The notes under the pieces were generated by a model. It saw only the letters and a list, made by a program, of their open reading frames with translations. It searched no databases and was not told the origin of the DNA. A stretch of 64,000 nt of DNA from contig CP051142.1 of assembly GCA_001592805.2 (NCBI GenBank), positions 372,001 through 436,000 of the forward strand, in the 5' to 3' direction. The translations under genes were made by a program, and so were the position numbers. Within the stretch, counting starts at the first letter, position 1, and each line of letters begins with the position of its first letter. Below are positions 1 to 10,324 of the stretch, piece after piece. The stretch is from Peltaster fructicola (Eukaryota > Ascomycota > Dothideomycetes).

Positions 1-864
1 CAGCCAGATATGTGGGATAGTTGTGTCGATTTCGACGTAGATGGGTGAAGGTAGGAGCTGGACCGCATTGGGAGAGGATGCAACGGACGAAGGTGTAGTA
101 ATGGACTGAAGAGCGACCAGTATCTCGTGGTCGTTGTCCGCTCCAAAGTTAAAAGTGACATTGTTATCACTGTATTTCGAAGTATCGTACCCTCCGAGTG
201 TGAGTGATGCGTACACTCCATTCGCGAAGCGGTAGTATGCGCCAGCTGTGAAACCAAAGGACATGCTGGCTATCTTCTTGTTGTCCCTCAGCTGCGTCAT
301 CAAGCTCGGGTAAGGATCGTTCTCGCTGGTGAAATTTGTAGGCTTAGGATTCACGCCCAACACGCCAAGGTAGAATGTGTCGAGAGCAATACCGCCGACT
401 GTGGTGTTTTTGACTGTAGGGCCGTTCTCGCCGTTGCCGGCCAAAGTGACAGTATCATAACCGTAGTAAGCATTAGCCGTGTAGCCTAGATTCTGCTCGA
501 TGTATGTGTAGTAGAGTCCCTGGTATGTCCACGACGATGAAGAGCTATAGTTGAATAAGCCGCCTCGCGAGTCCGAGCATGCTGAGTAGCTCGAAGCTGT
601 GAGGCAGCCCTGAGGAATCACGGCCCACGTCTGATATGATTGAAAGGAGAACAGCGTCCGCACGGTCTGAGCTGGAGTGCCGACCTGAATTGTGAATGTA
701 GACCAGGTGCCATCGTCACCCTCCCAGTGCTCCGAGGCAGGATAAGAATATGGAGCGATGACTGTGTCGGTACGTGCTTCGAGCAGATCTGCGAAAGCAT
801 ACGATGTTGTCAAAGCCAGAATCGCGGTCGGTAGCAGCAGGAGGTGCTGCATCCAGGGCGACAT
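1..864 (-). CDS. secreted aspartic-peptidase-like protein, cut by the window edge
   Basis: The reverse-strand frame is open from an ATG at 864 to base 1 (288 codons), so the C-terminus lies outside the window. It starts with a hydrophobic signal peptide (leucine-rich stretch around residues 7-24). A peptidase A1-like fold follows: VGTPAQTVRTLFSFQ near residue 50, LTLGGYD near 220 and EIDTTIPHIWL at the edge. In active pepsin-like enzymes the first motif carries the catalytic DTG, but here FSF stands in its place. The second site reads DTT instead of DTG/DSG. This resembles a group of fungal secreted A1-fold proteins thought to be non-catalytic. Several N-x-S/T sites suggest glycosylation. It is divergent from the GPI protein at 2671. 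A1-like fold: fairly sure. Loss of protease activity: inferred. Confidence 0.75.
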   Translation of the reverse strand, partial: MSPWMQHLLLLPTAILALTTSYAFADLLEARTDTVIAPYSYPASEHWEGDDGTWSTFTIQVGTPAQTVRTLFSFQSYQTWAVIPQGCLTASSYSACSDSRGGLFNYSSSSSWTYQGLYYTYIEQNLGYTANAYYGYDTVTLAGNGENGPTVKNTTVGGIALDTFYLGVLGVNPKPTNFTSENDPYPSLMTQLRDNKKIASMSFGFTAGAYYRFANGVYASLTLGGYDTSKYSDNNVTFNFGADNDHEILVALQSITTPSSVASSPNAVQLLPSPIYVEIDTTIPHIWL

Positions 865-2670
865 GATCTCCTCTTGTTTTTCGAGTCCAGCTCGCCCAGT
901 GTGTCAGCTCCTCACATTGCTATGTAGTCGAGGACGGAGCAGGATGCGACGCGAGACAGGAGATAGGTTGGAAAAAGCCTGAGGAATACGAGGTGCTGCC
1001 GTTTGGTTCGATTGACGTCTGCGAATCCTCACCTCCGGCCGCGCTTGCTAGTCAGCAGTCAACCCACATGCAAAAGGAACACAGCCCAGGACTCAGAAAA
1101 GTCAGCCTCCTCCCTCCTTCTCTTCGCTTGGCGGTTGGGAAACGCACGGTGCCGAAACGAATCGCCACGGTAGAGGATGATCCGGTTGCCCTGACACAAA
1201 TGGCATGGCGTGTAATGATCAGCTTGCCTCAAAGCAGTGCTAGTCTATTCGGTCGAAGGAGGCTGAGTTTGACTTGCTTCTTGCTTGCATGACACGAGAC
1301 GCGATGAGAAAGAATCCTAGCAACAATGCCAAAATGTGAATGGATGCTGGTGCTGTGGTCGACAAGACATTCATCACATTTAACGAGCCTATGTAGGTAC
1401 CACTACACAGCAGCTTGTCCTCAGTCTTGCTCGCTCGAGCGGTAACGCACAAAACGATCGGCCCTGGTTCTTGGCCACAGGGATCACAATCGTCATCGCC
1501 AGGAAGGGCTCCCACAGAGAGCTTTGACACACGAGATGGATCCAGTTTGTCAGACTCGAGCCAGCAGTTCGACCGATCGCAAGATTTGACAGTTACGACT
1601 CTGCTTGTGATTGGGTCTGGTGCTTAGAGACCGGTCTTGCGACGATGTCGAATAGCCTTTTGTCTTGCGACTCTATCTGCGACCTTGCAACGCTCTCACA
1701 TCTGATCACACCTCGCGGGATCGCCGTGTTGTGCTGTCTTCAGCTCGCAGAAAGCCGAGCGAGCTGCAGGGCGTACACATCGGAGTCACCAGCAAGCAGG
1801 CAATCTGAAGATGCAAGGACACGCAGGTTCGATAGCGAAGGACGGGAATTCTTCTACCGGCCTTCGCCTGCACGTGGTAGCACTGCATGCACAACCGGTG
1901 GAATACATTTCGGCCTTTTGACCAGGACCATTCCTGTTGTGCGACTTGCATCAGCTCGCTCCGCATGCTACGATGGTTCAAACCATGTGCAGCAACACGG
2001 CAGACGCAGCAAGGTACACAGGCTTGCTGAAGTACACAAGTGACAAGCTCATCTCAATTGAAAGATCACTCAAGATATGACTCGGGATAAGATAACCTGC
2101 AAGACGTACGTATGCATCCGCACCTTAAAACGAGCCAAGCAACCTTGCTTACCCAGCACTTACCCGTCTCTTCCAGCAAACCACGTTGTTTTCACTTGAT
2201 TCGCTCACATTTCATGCTGCCCGGTCCGGTCACGATAACAACCTCACCGCTGTGCACTGGAACGAACGCTCTCTGTTCTTCTGTGCGAGATACTTTAACC
2301 CTAGCCTGAACGCTCCCGGCTGATCACTCACAACCCAAACCGTTGCTCCTTCATCTTCTCACTAAGCGTCGATCCTGGCCAGTCTTGCAGTAGTGCCTTC
2401 ATCTGCAACTCGTCTAGCCTCAAAGCTTCTGGGGAAGCCTATCAGCCACACATCATAACCCTGTTTCCCGCGCTGCCCAATTCTACAATACCACACTCAC
2501 TCGCTTGTGTGCGTCTTCTTCTCGCCTCGGACTCGCTGACAACAGGGCGCAGCTGCGTCTAAGCACCACACTCGCTCTCAACATCATTACTCCGGCTGAC
2601 TTACACTCGTTCAACCTTCAGCATGACACTTTAGCAAATCTACAGTCAGACCACACGCACAATACTCGAT
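865..2670. other. divergent intergenic region
   Basis: This 1.8 kb separates the 5' ends of two secreted-protein genes. The last 350 bases before 2671 are pyrimidine-rich, as in a fungal 5' leader. Short open frames occur on both strands but show no family resemblance. I see no RNA gene or repeat. Confidence 0.5.
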
Positions 2671-5277
2671 ATGGCAGTCAGGTCGTTGCTTGTAGCTTCC
2701 CTGTTGTCGAGTGTGGGCTTGACAGCTGCACGGCAACAGCGCGTGCGTAGAGGAGGTGACTACGACATATATCTTAACACATCGAGGGTGCCGAGCCATA
2801 CCGCACAACCATCGAGCACATACTATCCGGAGTTCTCCTTCGCGCCCGAGACGACCACAACAACACCGAGTCCAGCGGCCACCTTCTCGTCACCACTCGC
2901 CGCAAGTACACTCGCTTCATCCACATATCGCCATGGACCACTTCCTGTCGGACCAGGTTCGCGGCCATTCCCTTCATCACCAACGGGAACCGCAGCTTCT
3001 GGCATATATCCGCATTCTGGGTTCAGCTTCAGACCGACGACGACATCTGTCGACGACGATTGTGGCGGCGCCACTCTGAACGTTCCCAATGCTACGCTGG
3101 ACTGGTGGTGGACCTCGACAGCGTACGATGCGGTGTCACAACTGTCTTTTCAACACAACACGGAAGGGCGCGTTACTGGCTGGACCATCACTCATGTCGG
3201 CACTGGACTGGACGCATCTACAGCCATCAGCGCCGACGCATGTGATCCGACACCATGGTCTTACACCTACCTAGACTCTGACACAAACCAAACGGAAACC
3301 TTTTCCGCCTACGAGTGCTCACAGGTACCGGTCAGTGTAGCACCAGCCACGAGTGCAGTCACAATACGCGCATGGGTGCCAGTATCGAAGACTTCTGGAA
3401 CGAGCTTCAATGATGTGCCAGTTCGCCAGACCGCTCCACCGCCTCCCAAAGCAACAGTCGCCGGCGTCAATGCGACCTTTGGCGCCGACTCACCATTTGT
3501 CTATTTCAGCGCATACCAGATCGTGTCCGGTAATCGCACCACGAAAGCAAACGGCGACGAGATCTGCAATTATGTTACGAAGACCTATAATATGAGCAAG
3601 CCGTATGCTTTCTCTTATGCTGACCAAGACCCAGCATCTTCGACAATCTACCCAACGATCCTGTCTGGAGATTTGGATCCATGGCTTCCAACAGCTATCG
3701 GGCGGCCTCAAGTCGTTCTGGGATCTTTCACTGCAATACCCACAGTGGTCGTCGTTGTCGACGAGATCTATGAGATTGGTTTCGAAGCTGCACTTGCTGG
3801 CACCATGGTCACGGCATCGCAGTTGGAAGTCCCAACAGCAAAGTTGCCGGCTGGTGTCAGCGCGTCTACAAGCGAAGACATCGGCGCGCTGTACACCTCT
3901 CTCACGGCTACCGCGCACATCGAGGTGACCAACAAATTCTTGTTGGTGCCAGACGTGACTAGTACAGTACCAATTCCTGTGGTCCAGAGCTTGCAACAAG
4001 CCACCTCGTCTCCAACTCCGAGTCCGAGCGCAAGCCCAGCAGGCGTGGCCACCGTAGAGAGCAACAACGGCATCACAAAGCCTGCTGATGCACTTGACGT
4101 GCTCACTCAAGCTCTCGGTCCCTTCATCGTGCAAGGCCTTGGGGCAAATCCGACGCCAGCTCAGACGATGGATATAGCTGGCGCGACAGCCACGGTCTCG
4201 ACCGTCTCTGGCTTTGTCGTGGATGGTCAGACGGCTGTGGTAGGTGGTCCGGCCATCACAGCTGACGGTAAAGTCATCTCGGTGCCAGCAGTGGGCGACT
4301 CGATCGTCGTTGGCGGTAGCACAGTCGTTAGACCTGCAGCAGGCGAAACTATTTCGGCCAATGGTGTGCAAATCACTGAGGCGCCTGCTACGGTGTTTGC
4401 AGTGGCAGGACAGACTCTCCTTCCAGGTGGTTCAGCGATAACAATATCCCAGACACCAGTGGCTCTTGCACCAGGTGGTGGAGCTGTGATTATTGGATCG
4501 TCCACATCGATATTGCAGACCCGTGTCATCACTGTGGGCACGCAAACCGTCACCGCAAATGCAGCAACGCAGTTTGTGTTTGGACCTGGCCAGACACTGA
4601 CCCCAGGAGGAACATTGATTGTCGGTGGCACGACAGTCAGTCTTGCCAATGGTGCAAGTGTTGTTGTCGTCAACGGACAGACGAGTACCATCACGGTCCA
4701 GGCCAAGACAACAGCAGGAGCGCTTCTCACGATCGACGGGCAGACCATCACACCCACCGCTGGAGTCTATGTGATATATGGTCAGACCTTGAGTTCTGGA
4801 GGCGCAATCACCTTCACCGGATCCAGTGGCCGTGAGACCGTATCTCTGGACAAATCAGGAACTGTAATGGTGGATATCGTGTCGGGCAAGAGCACGACAA
4901 CAACACTGCAGGGTGCATCGCCTGTGCTGACCATTGGAGGGCAAAGTTTCACAGCACAAGCTGGATCGACTTATATCATTAATGGACAGACACTCACTCC
5001 AGGGGGAGTGCAGACCGTGGTTGTCGGCAGTACGACGTACGTTCTCAGTCTGTCAGCGACACCTACAATTGTCGAGATCGACCAGATCAATGCCAGCGGT
5101 CGAACCACGGCGACGAGTTACGAGACCTTGATCACGGCATCAGCCACGCCTGGCAGTGGGACGAAGGATAGTTCGCCGACAACCACAGCCCTCGTGGGCA
5201 AAGCTGCATCGACGGGTTTCCAGCTGATATCGATCGTTGTAGCTAGTAGCGCGTTGGTCTTCGCCATCTGGCTGTGA
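2671..5277 (+). CDS. GPI-anchored cell-surface protein with beta-rich GQT repeats
   Basis: An intronless 868-residue protein. It begins with a signal peptide (residues 1-20, ending SSVGLTA) and ends with a GPI-type signal: small residues near SGTKDSSPT, a spacer and a hydrophobic tail ending in AIWL. Residues 30-120 are rich in Pro, Ser and Thr and probably O-glycosylated. Residues 125-430 contain a less repetitive part with cysteines and several N-glycosylation sites. From about 490 to 800 there are degenerate repeats of roughly 35-50 residues around GQTLTPGG-type cores, seen as GQTLLPGG, GQTLTPGG, GQTITPTAG, GQTLSSGG and GQTLTPGG, which look like a beta-solenoid. Proteins of this style are common surface proteins of Dothideomycetes and Sordariomycetes. 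The exact function is unknown; a cell-wall or adhesive role is inference. Confidence 0.85.
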   Translation: MAVRSLLVASLLSSVGLTAARQQRVRRGGDYDIYLNTSRVPSHTAQPSSTYYPEFSFAPETTTTTPSPAATFSSPLAASTLASSTYRHGPLPVGPGSRPFPSSPTGTAASGIYPHSGFSFRPTTTSVDDDCGGATLNVPNATLDWWWTSTAYDAVSQLSFQHNTEGRVTGWTITHVGTGLDASTAISADACDPTPWSYTYLDSDTNQTETFSAYECSQVPVSVAPATSAVTIRAWVPVSKTSGTSFNDVPVRQTAPPPPKATVAGVNATFGADSPFVYFSAYQIVSGNRTTKANGDEICNYVTKTYNMSKPYAFSYADQDPASSTIYPTILSGDLDPWLPTAIGRPQVVLGSFTAIPTVVVVVDEIYEIGFEAALAGTMVTASQLEVPTAKLPAGVSASTSEDIGALYTSLTATAHIEVTNKFLLVPDVTSTVPIPVVQSLQQATSSPTPSPSASPAGVATVESNNGITKPADALDVLTQALGPFIVQGLGANPTPAQTMDIAGATATVSTVSGFVVDGQTAVVGGPAITADGKVISVPAVGDSIVVGGSTVVRPAAGETISANGVQITEAPATVFAVAGQTLLPGGSAITISQTPVALAPGGGAVIIGSSTSILQTRVITVGTQTVTANAATQFVFGPGQTLTPGGTLIVGGTTVSLANGASVVVVNGQTSTITVQAKTTAGALLTIDGQTITPTAGVYVIYGQTLSSGGAITFTGSSGRETVSLDKSGTVMVDIVSGKSTTTTLQGASPVLTIGGQSFTAQAGSTYIINGQTLTPGGVQTVVVGSTTYVLSLSATPTIVEIDQINASGRTTATSYETLITASATPGSGTKDSSPTTTALVGKAASTGFQLISIVVASSALVFAIWL

Positions 5278-5493
5278 GAAAGAGCATGCGATCAGAGGAT
5301 ATATTAATAATTTTGAGGCATTTGGGAGCGGCTGGTTACGAGCAAGATACCACTGGGCTGCATAGGCACTTTTGAGCATTGGCGTTGGAAATGAAAAGCA
5401 AGAGCTGGTCTCATACGAGGAATGGCATTCGAAAGAAGGGTATCATATGCACGAGCCATACATGTATAGTATGGATAATGATGATAATACAGC

Positions 5494-7014
5494 TCAAGCA
5501 TCACCTGTGGTTTGTTCCTGTGCCTTCTCCCGCAATGCTAGTTTCTCTGCCCTCTTCTCGGCAAGCTTGGCAGCTTTGCGTTCACCTTTTGTGCCTCTAC
5601 CTTCCTTGCCTTCCACCTTCTCACTACTAGCAGCAGCACTTGCTTGCTCAGTAGGTTTTGGCGCAGGCTTCGTCGGGTTCGGGTTGCCCTTGTACTCTAA
5701 TTTCCTGGGCTGCATAAATGAACGTAATACTTCGTCCGTGACTTGTGCTCTCCGTTCCTGGAAGGCTGACACAAACTTCTGCAGCTCCTGTATGCATCGT
5801 GCTTTCAGTTCGCCAGTCAACAGCTCTCCTGACTTGTACTTGGTGGCGAGGTCATCCAGCTCCGCGTCCGACTCGAGGAAATAGGACAGGTACGTATATG
5901 CAACATCGACGTCTGGATTGCCACCATGCTTGCGGTGCTCTTCCAAGGACTCTCGTCCACCAGAGAAGGCGTGTTTGTTGATCTTGTTCTTGATTTGATT
6001 AGGCGTGTCGGACATGAAGATTGCCGAGTTAGGATCTGATGCGCTCATCTTTCCTCCTGGTCCTTGTAATGCTGTAAGGAACTTCGACAGTATCAATGCA
6101 GTCTTCGGGTGAGGATCGATCATGCGCTCGCATCGGTCTCGCAGCATTCGGAAGTATGGCTCCTGATCGATGGCACATGGTATTAGTGTCATTATCTTGG
6201 AGAGCTCTTTCCGTCGTCGTTTGGCTGAAAGATCGAACTCCGGCCCTCGAAAGTCCTTGTACCCGAATGCCTCTGGATATGACGATGGGAATGCTGCCAC
6301 GCACTGCTTCGCTCCGTATGCGACCAAACCAATGTTTGTTGATCCATTGAAGCCAAACGCACCTTCAGCCTGGTTCACTGTCACCAGCGATTCGAACTCG
6401 CTAACATTGCGGTAGAAGTGCCCACCCACATATTCGTAGTCTGAAAAGATGAAGGTCTTCTTTGGGTCGAATCCGAGCGCAATGATATCGCGAGCGTTCT
6501 CATGTGCAAAGTCAAGAAAGTCGTCCGGCGTCTGGCCAGCCTTTGCAGCATGTCCTTGGTTCTTGTTTCGTGTATGCAGGTACTTCTCATCATCCGTCAA
6601 CATAATGACCAAAGGTACATCGAACATCTCTTGCAGCTCTTTCGTGAACAGGAAGGGAACGGTGTGTCCCAAGTGCATGCTCCCACTACTCGGCCCTCTT
6701 CCCGTATACAGCATGAATTGCCCATCTCTTTCATATGCGTCTAGGATCTTGTCGAAATCTCGATGCGAAAAGAACAGTTTCCGTCGCATCAATCGATGAG
6801 CTGGTTTGCCTGTGACTTGCTCGAAGCGTGCGAGCTGTGCTTCTGTGAGTGGCTGTACTCCGAAGAGCTCAATCAACCGGTTGTAGTCGATCGCCTTCGC
6901 ATTGCCATGCTCGTCGAAGCCGCCCGAGACATTGTATGGATCGATCTGTTGTTCGCTCGCCTGAATCTTCTGCTCGGCAATTGGTGGTGCGCCGCCAGCT
7001 TCTGCTGTAACCAT
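5494..7014 (-). CDS. WRS1: cytosolic tryptophanyl-tRNA synthetase
   Basis: A 506-residue single-exon class I aminoacyl-tRNA synthetase that charges tRNA-Trp. The ATP-binding HIGH-type motif is HLGH at residues 114-117 (in GSMHLGHTVPF) and the KMSKS-type motif is KMSAS at 322-326. The middle carries the eukaryotic TrpRS signature (GPEFDLSAKRRRKELSK, MTLIPCAIDQEPYFRM). The C-terminus ends in a charged Lys/Ala/Glu tail from about residue 445, as in many fungal cytosolic enzymes. No mitochondrial presequence is visible, so this is the cytosolic form. A MITE begins about 130 bases upstream of its start codon. Length and motifs are normal for the family. Confidence 0.97.
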   Translation of the reverse strand: MVTAEAGGAPPIAEQKIQASEQQIDPYNVSGGFDEHGNAKAIDYNRLIELFGVQPLTEAQLARFEQVTGKPAHRLMRRKLFFSHRDFDKILDAYERDGQFMLYTGRGPSSGSMHLGHTVPFLFTKELQEMFDVPLVIMLTDDEKYLHTRNKNQGHAAKAGQTPDDFLDFAHENARDIIALGFDPKKTFIFSDYEYVGGHFYRNVSEFESLVTVNQAEGAFGFNGSTNIGLVAYGAKQCVAAFPSSYPEAFGYKDFRGPEFDLSAKRRRKELSKIMTLIPCAIDQEPYFRMLRDRCERMIDPHPKTALILSKFLTALQGPGGKMSASDPNSAIFMSDTPNQIKNKINKHAFSGGRESLEEHRKHGGNPDVDVAYTYLSYFLESDAELDDLATKYKSGELLTGELKARCIQELQKFVSAFQERRAQVTDEVLRSFMQPRKLEYKGNPNPTKPAPKPTEQASAAASSEKVEGKEGRGTKGERKAAKLAEKRAEKLALREKAQEQTTGDA

Positions 7015-7145
7015 GTCTATGTAGCGCAGAAGCTATCGATCTTTTGTGTTGTTGGAAGTGTGTTGTACTCAATCGAAACAGCTTCTATGACTGTTTGGAG
7101 GGATTCTTGCTGTAGTCGATGCCCGCATGGTGGGCTGCTGACTTA

Positions 7146-7186
7146 GAAGTCCATCCCACTTCACGCACACACCCACTTCACGCACG
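7146..7186 (+). repeat. left terminal inverted repeat of the MITE
   Basis: Pairs with 7767-7807. It holds two direct 17-base units starting at about 7155 and 7172, likely transposase-binding sites. Confidence 0.8.
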
Positions 7187-7766
7187 CGTATTTACACCAA
7201 AATTGGTGATTTTCGAAGGTCGATATCCCACTCAATTCAGGACCTATTGAGTTGATTCTTGAGTGTATGGATTGAAGCTGCCAAGGTCTATCACTCAGAG
7301 GCTCTTCAGAGTTATATGATCGATAGACAGCTTGTGGCGAGCTCTCGAAGTGAGCTTCACCAAATTTACACCAAAACCTATAGGCTTCACTAGCTCAACA
7401 CCCTTCGACTTTCAGCTTTCCTATATATGAGGCCATAGGCTCTATATCTCGAGCTCTATCACCTCAAGGAGTCTCAGACAGCTTGAGTCGTCTGATCTAT
7501 CGTGAGATGAGATGAGAGGGACAGCCTGAAAACCTCTGCGTATATCTCATCACATACTGCAAAACTGTGCTCAGAGCTGCGCGTGGACGAGCTATAGGCC
7601 TTATATCTCAGGAGTGGTTGATTTGAGCGCCTTGAGAGCCTCAGAGACGATAGATTGAGCCTATAGAAGCCATGTACATCAGTCTCAAGGACCTAGGAGC
7701 CAAATTGGCGACGTGGTGAGCCGAGAGCTGATATAGGTTTTTGGTGAAGCCACCACCAAAATGAGG

Positions 7767-7807
7767 TGTGCGTGAAGTGGGTGCGTGCGTGAAGTGGGAC
7801 GAACTTC
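7767..7807 (-). repeat. right terminal inverted repeat of the MITE
   Basis: Reverse complement of 7146-7186 with a few transition differences. It has the same two-unit internal structure. Confidence 0.8.
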
Positions 7808-8389
7808 TATCGCTTGATCCGTGCTCATAGCCTATATTGACGCTGCTTGCACCTTTGCTTTCCTCATTCTTGCATCGACAGGAGCATCGCGCACGGAATA
7901 GCGATGTATCATTAATGCCTGGACATCGAGCATCGAGCGCAGTCTCCAGAAGCGCTGTGCGAAAATGGCGCACACTATGATCCTGATAACCATCCGAGTC
8001 GTTATAGGTCCAGATTGAGGTACATACCCGGCCCTCTGCTCTCGCCAGCACAGCGAGGCTAGCCATCTCTCTGCCGTGATACCACGAGCAAACACATCGC
8101 ACCTCCAGAATGAGTGGAAGCGCTGCTCACTCCCATGGCACTAACTGCTTGACCCAGGAGTGATTGTTGCATTCACTGCGCTTGCTTGATGTCAACACTG
8201 TCCACACGAGTCCTTGTCGCAGATGGCTCGCTGTCGCTCAACATTTGATACAAGGCCAGGCTGAAGGATCTCAATGCAGGACACTATCGACGTAGACACG
8301 GCACACAGCCTTGTCCTTCGCAGGCCATACATATTGTGAAGTCACATCCGCGAACCTCGTCCTCCATACATGTGTTCCTACTCAGTACA

Positions 8390-9769
8390 ATGGCACGATC
8401 AACGTTTTCTTACAACGTCCAGAGAAGCTATCCATACAAATGGTTCACGCCTGTTGTGATCATCGGCGGCAGCCTCTTGATAGTCTTGTTCTCTTTCCTC
8501 AACCTGGGCTCTTCTGGGTACAATCTCACAACAGAGTTGACGCAGAACCCGAACTCCACTTCCTCTGGGAGTTTCTACGACCAGCTTCCATCGTTCATCG
8601 CCAGCAAGCTCCAGCGCTCTTGTGAGCCGGCAATCATACCGATCAACTCTAATATCATGACGAACAACTCAGCACTAACTTACACATTGCGAAGTGTCGT
8701 TGGTGCAGACGCACAACTCCAGCCATCTCTAAGCTATCAATACAATTTCCTCGAAAACTGTACAGTGAACACGGTAATTGTCTTCCTCGAGTACAGTCTC
8801 AGCCGGACAGCAGCACAGTATGCTGCTCGTCAATTTGGTGCCAATGTGCAAGCAGACATCACTTGTAGTACACAACTTGCATCCACAGGACGCACCATTG
8901 TCAATTTGACCGCTCTCTGGGATCCATTTCCATCGACGGTCGCAACATATGAGGCCGTTTTCTTTCCAGGCCGCAACAAGACAGCCAGCGCGAGCATGTA
9001 CTGGGGTGAGTCGCTGCTAATGCTGAACTGGCTCAAAACGACTGGAGACATGCTTCGTACGTACAAGAGCGAGGTACTCCAACCACTGCTCAAGGCCGAA
9101 ACTACACTTGTCAAAAGCGGGTTGACATTGGATGTGCTGGACTCCTCATATTACAATGCGAGCTTTCGTGGTATCTCCTTCCACGTCACTGAGCCTTGGT
9201 TGGATTTCTCTGAGACAAACTGGAACTGGAATTTTTCCGACGTCACGATACGCCAGCTTGAGGAGATCTCGTTCGCTGCAGACATCTGGAATGGCGTCGA
9301 CCACCTTGCAAAGTCCTTCGAAGCTACCGTTCTTGCTGATCTCGGTCAGATCACCACCACTCCCAACATCCTCGCAGATGCAGCGATGCTACAGAACTTC
9401 ACGTCGAACTTCACGAACGAATGGAGCATCTACAGTCCTCCAGACTCGTTATTCGAGATCGTAGCGCAGTCGGACTATAACAGCCTCAAAGGAAGCACTG
9501 GCCCATTAGGTATTCGACCAGCTGTGCTTGGAGCGACGTACATCTGCAACGTACCCAAGCAAAAGCCCATTGGCGATCTCATAATTGCAATACTGGTTGC
9601 TGATCTGGTGCTCTTACAGACTGCTTGGAAGATCTATTGTCTCATCGTCGGCATGGTGCTCAGGAGAACTAACAAGGATGCAGATCGGTGCCAAGGTTGT
9701 TTGTCAAACGCCGAAGTGATGAGTGTTGACGGTGTCGAATACCAATCAATCTCGGCAAGGCCAAAGTGA
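8390..9769 (+). CDS. two-pass membrane protein with large glycosylated loop, unknown function
   Basis: A 459-residue single-exon protein. The frame is open further upstream, but the ATG at 8390 has a good context (ACAATGG) and puts the first membrane segment (WFTPVVIIGGSLLIVLFSFL) at about residues 20-40. A second membrane segment lies near residues 405-430 (LIIAILVADLVLLQTAWKIY). The roughly 360 residues between them have about a dozen N-x-S/T sites, so this part is expected in the ER lumen or outside the cell. Similar two-TM hypothetical proteins occur across ascomycetes and basidiomycetes. I cannot name a function, and no catalytic motif is visible. Confidence 0.75.
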   Translation: MARSTFSYNVQRSYPYKWFTPVVIIGGSLLIVLFSFLNLGSSGYNLTTELTQNPNSTSSGSFYDQLPSFIASKLQRSCEPAIIPINSNIMTNNSALTYTLRSVVGADAQLQPSLSYQYNFLENCTVNTVIVFLEYSLSRTAAQYAARQFGANVQADITCSTQLASTGRTIVNLTALWDPFPSTVATYEAVFFPGRNKTASASMYWGESLLMLNWLKTTGDMLRTYKSEVLQPLLKAETTLVKSGLTLDVLDSSYYNASFRGISFHVTEPWLDFSETNWNWNFSDVTIRQLEEISFAADIWNGVDHLAKSFEATVLADLGQITTTPNILADAAMLQNFTSNFTNEWSIYSPPDSLFEIVAQSDYNSLKGSTGPLGIRPAVLGATYICNVPKQKPIGDLIIAILVADLVLLQTAWKIYCLIVGMVLRRTNKDADRCQGCLSNAEVMSVDGVEYQSISARPK

Positions 9770-10324
9770 ACTTGGGTCTCTGTCGACTTCCAGGATGTTG
9801 AGATCCTGGTATATCCACTGGAAGCTAGAGATGTCAAGATGGCTGTTGTCTGAGCATGAGAGCCTGTATCCATGAGAACGCCGGGCTACAAAAGCTGGCC
9901 GTCATTCAGGCCCTCGACATCTTCTCCCAGAGGCGAATAGCAACGAGCAGACGGTGTGGACGTAGGCTACAACCTGTGCCATCGTTCGCGCTCGCAATCA
10001 TCACTGAAGCCGTTGTGTTTCCTATACCAACAAGCATCGACAATCGCGACGGCAATCAACATTCGGATGAGTTGGGTTGATCGAGGAGACGGGTACCAGT
10101 GTGGGCGCTTTTCACTTGACCTTACCGATCACGACGCATGTACAGCGTCACAACAACATCATCATCGACAGGCCCACCTTGGGATGGGCGAGAATGCACA
10201 GAGTGTAGCTCTGCAGGTCTGCTGCGGTATCTTGCTACTCCAATGCACTCGTTCGCAACTATTTACGTTCAATGTTTTGTCTTAACAGACCACAACCTAC
10301 TGAGAACCGTTGAAAAGTCAAGCT
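9770..10324. other. intergenic, tail-to-tail
   Basis: The 3' regions of two converging genes. Nothing recognisable is seen. Confidence 0.5.

Larger units (their letters stand above)
7146..7807. mobile_element. non-autonomous DNA transposon (MITE) with TA target duplication
   Basis: The ends are inverted copies about 40 bases long: GAAGTCCATCCCACTTCACG at the left and, read on the other strand, GAAGTTCGTCCCACTTCACG at the right, with only a few transition differences. Each end contains two tandem 17-base copies of CCCACTTCACGCACRCR. A TA dinucleotide flanks the element at 7144-7145 and 7808-7809, as expected for a TA target-site duplication of the Tc1/mariner type. The 662-base interior has no open frame of note and is rich in short self-complementary pieces such as CACCAAAATTGGTG. 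It is therefore a passenger element moved by a transposase encoded elsewhere. Superfamily assignment rests on the TA flank only. Confidence 0.8.
7015..8389. other. divergent promoter region carrying a MITE
   Basis: This 1.4 kb lies between the start codons of the tryptophanyl-tRNA synthetase and the membrane-protein gene. Nearly half of it is the transposon described separately. The rest (7808-8389) shows no coding or RNA signal. Confidence 0.5.

Noticed and set aside
3490-4757. Long reverse-strand frames (293 and 176 codons) inside the GPI-protein gene
   Set aside because: They mirror the repetitive, GC-balanced codons of the true gene and have no domain or start context.
7146-7807. The repeat element as an LTR or virus-like element
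   Set aside because: Its repeats are inverted, short and TA-flanked, and it has no coding parts.
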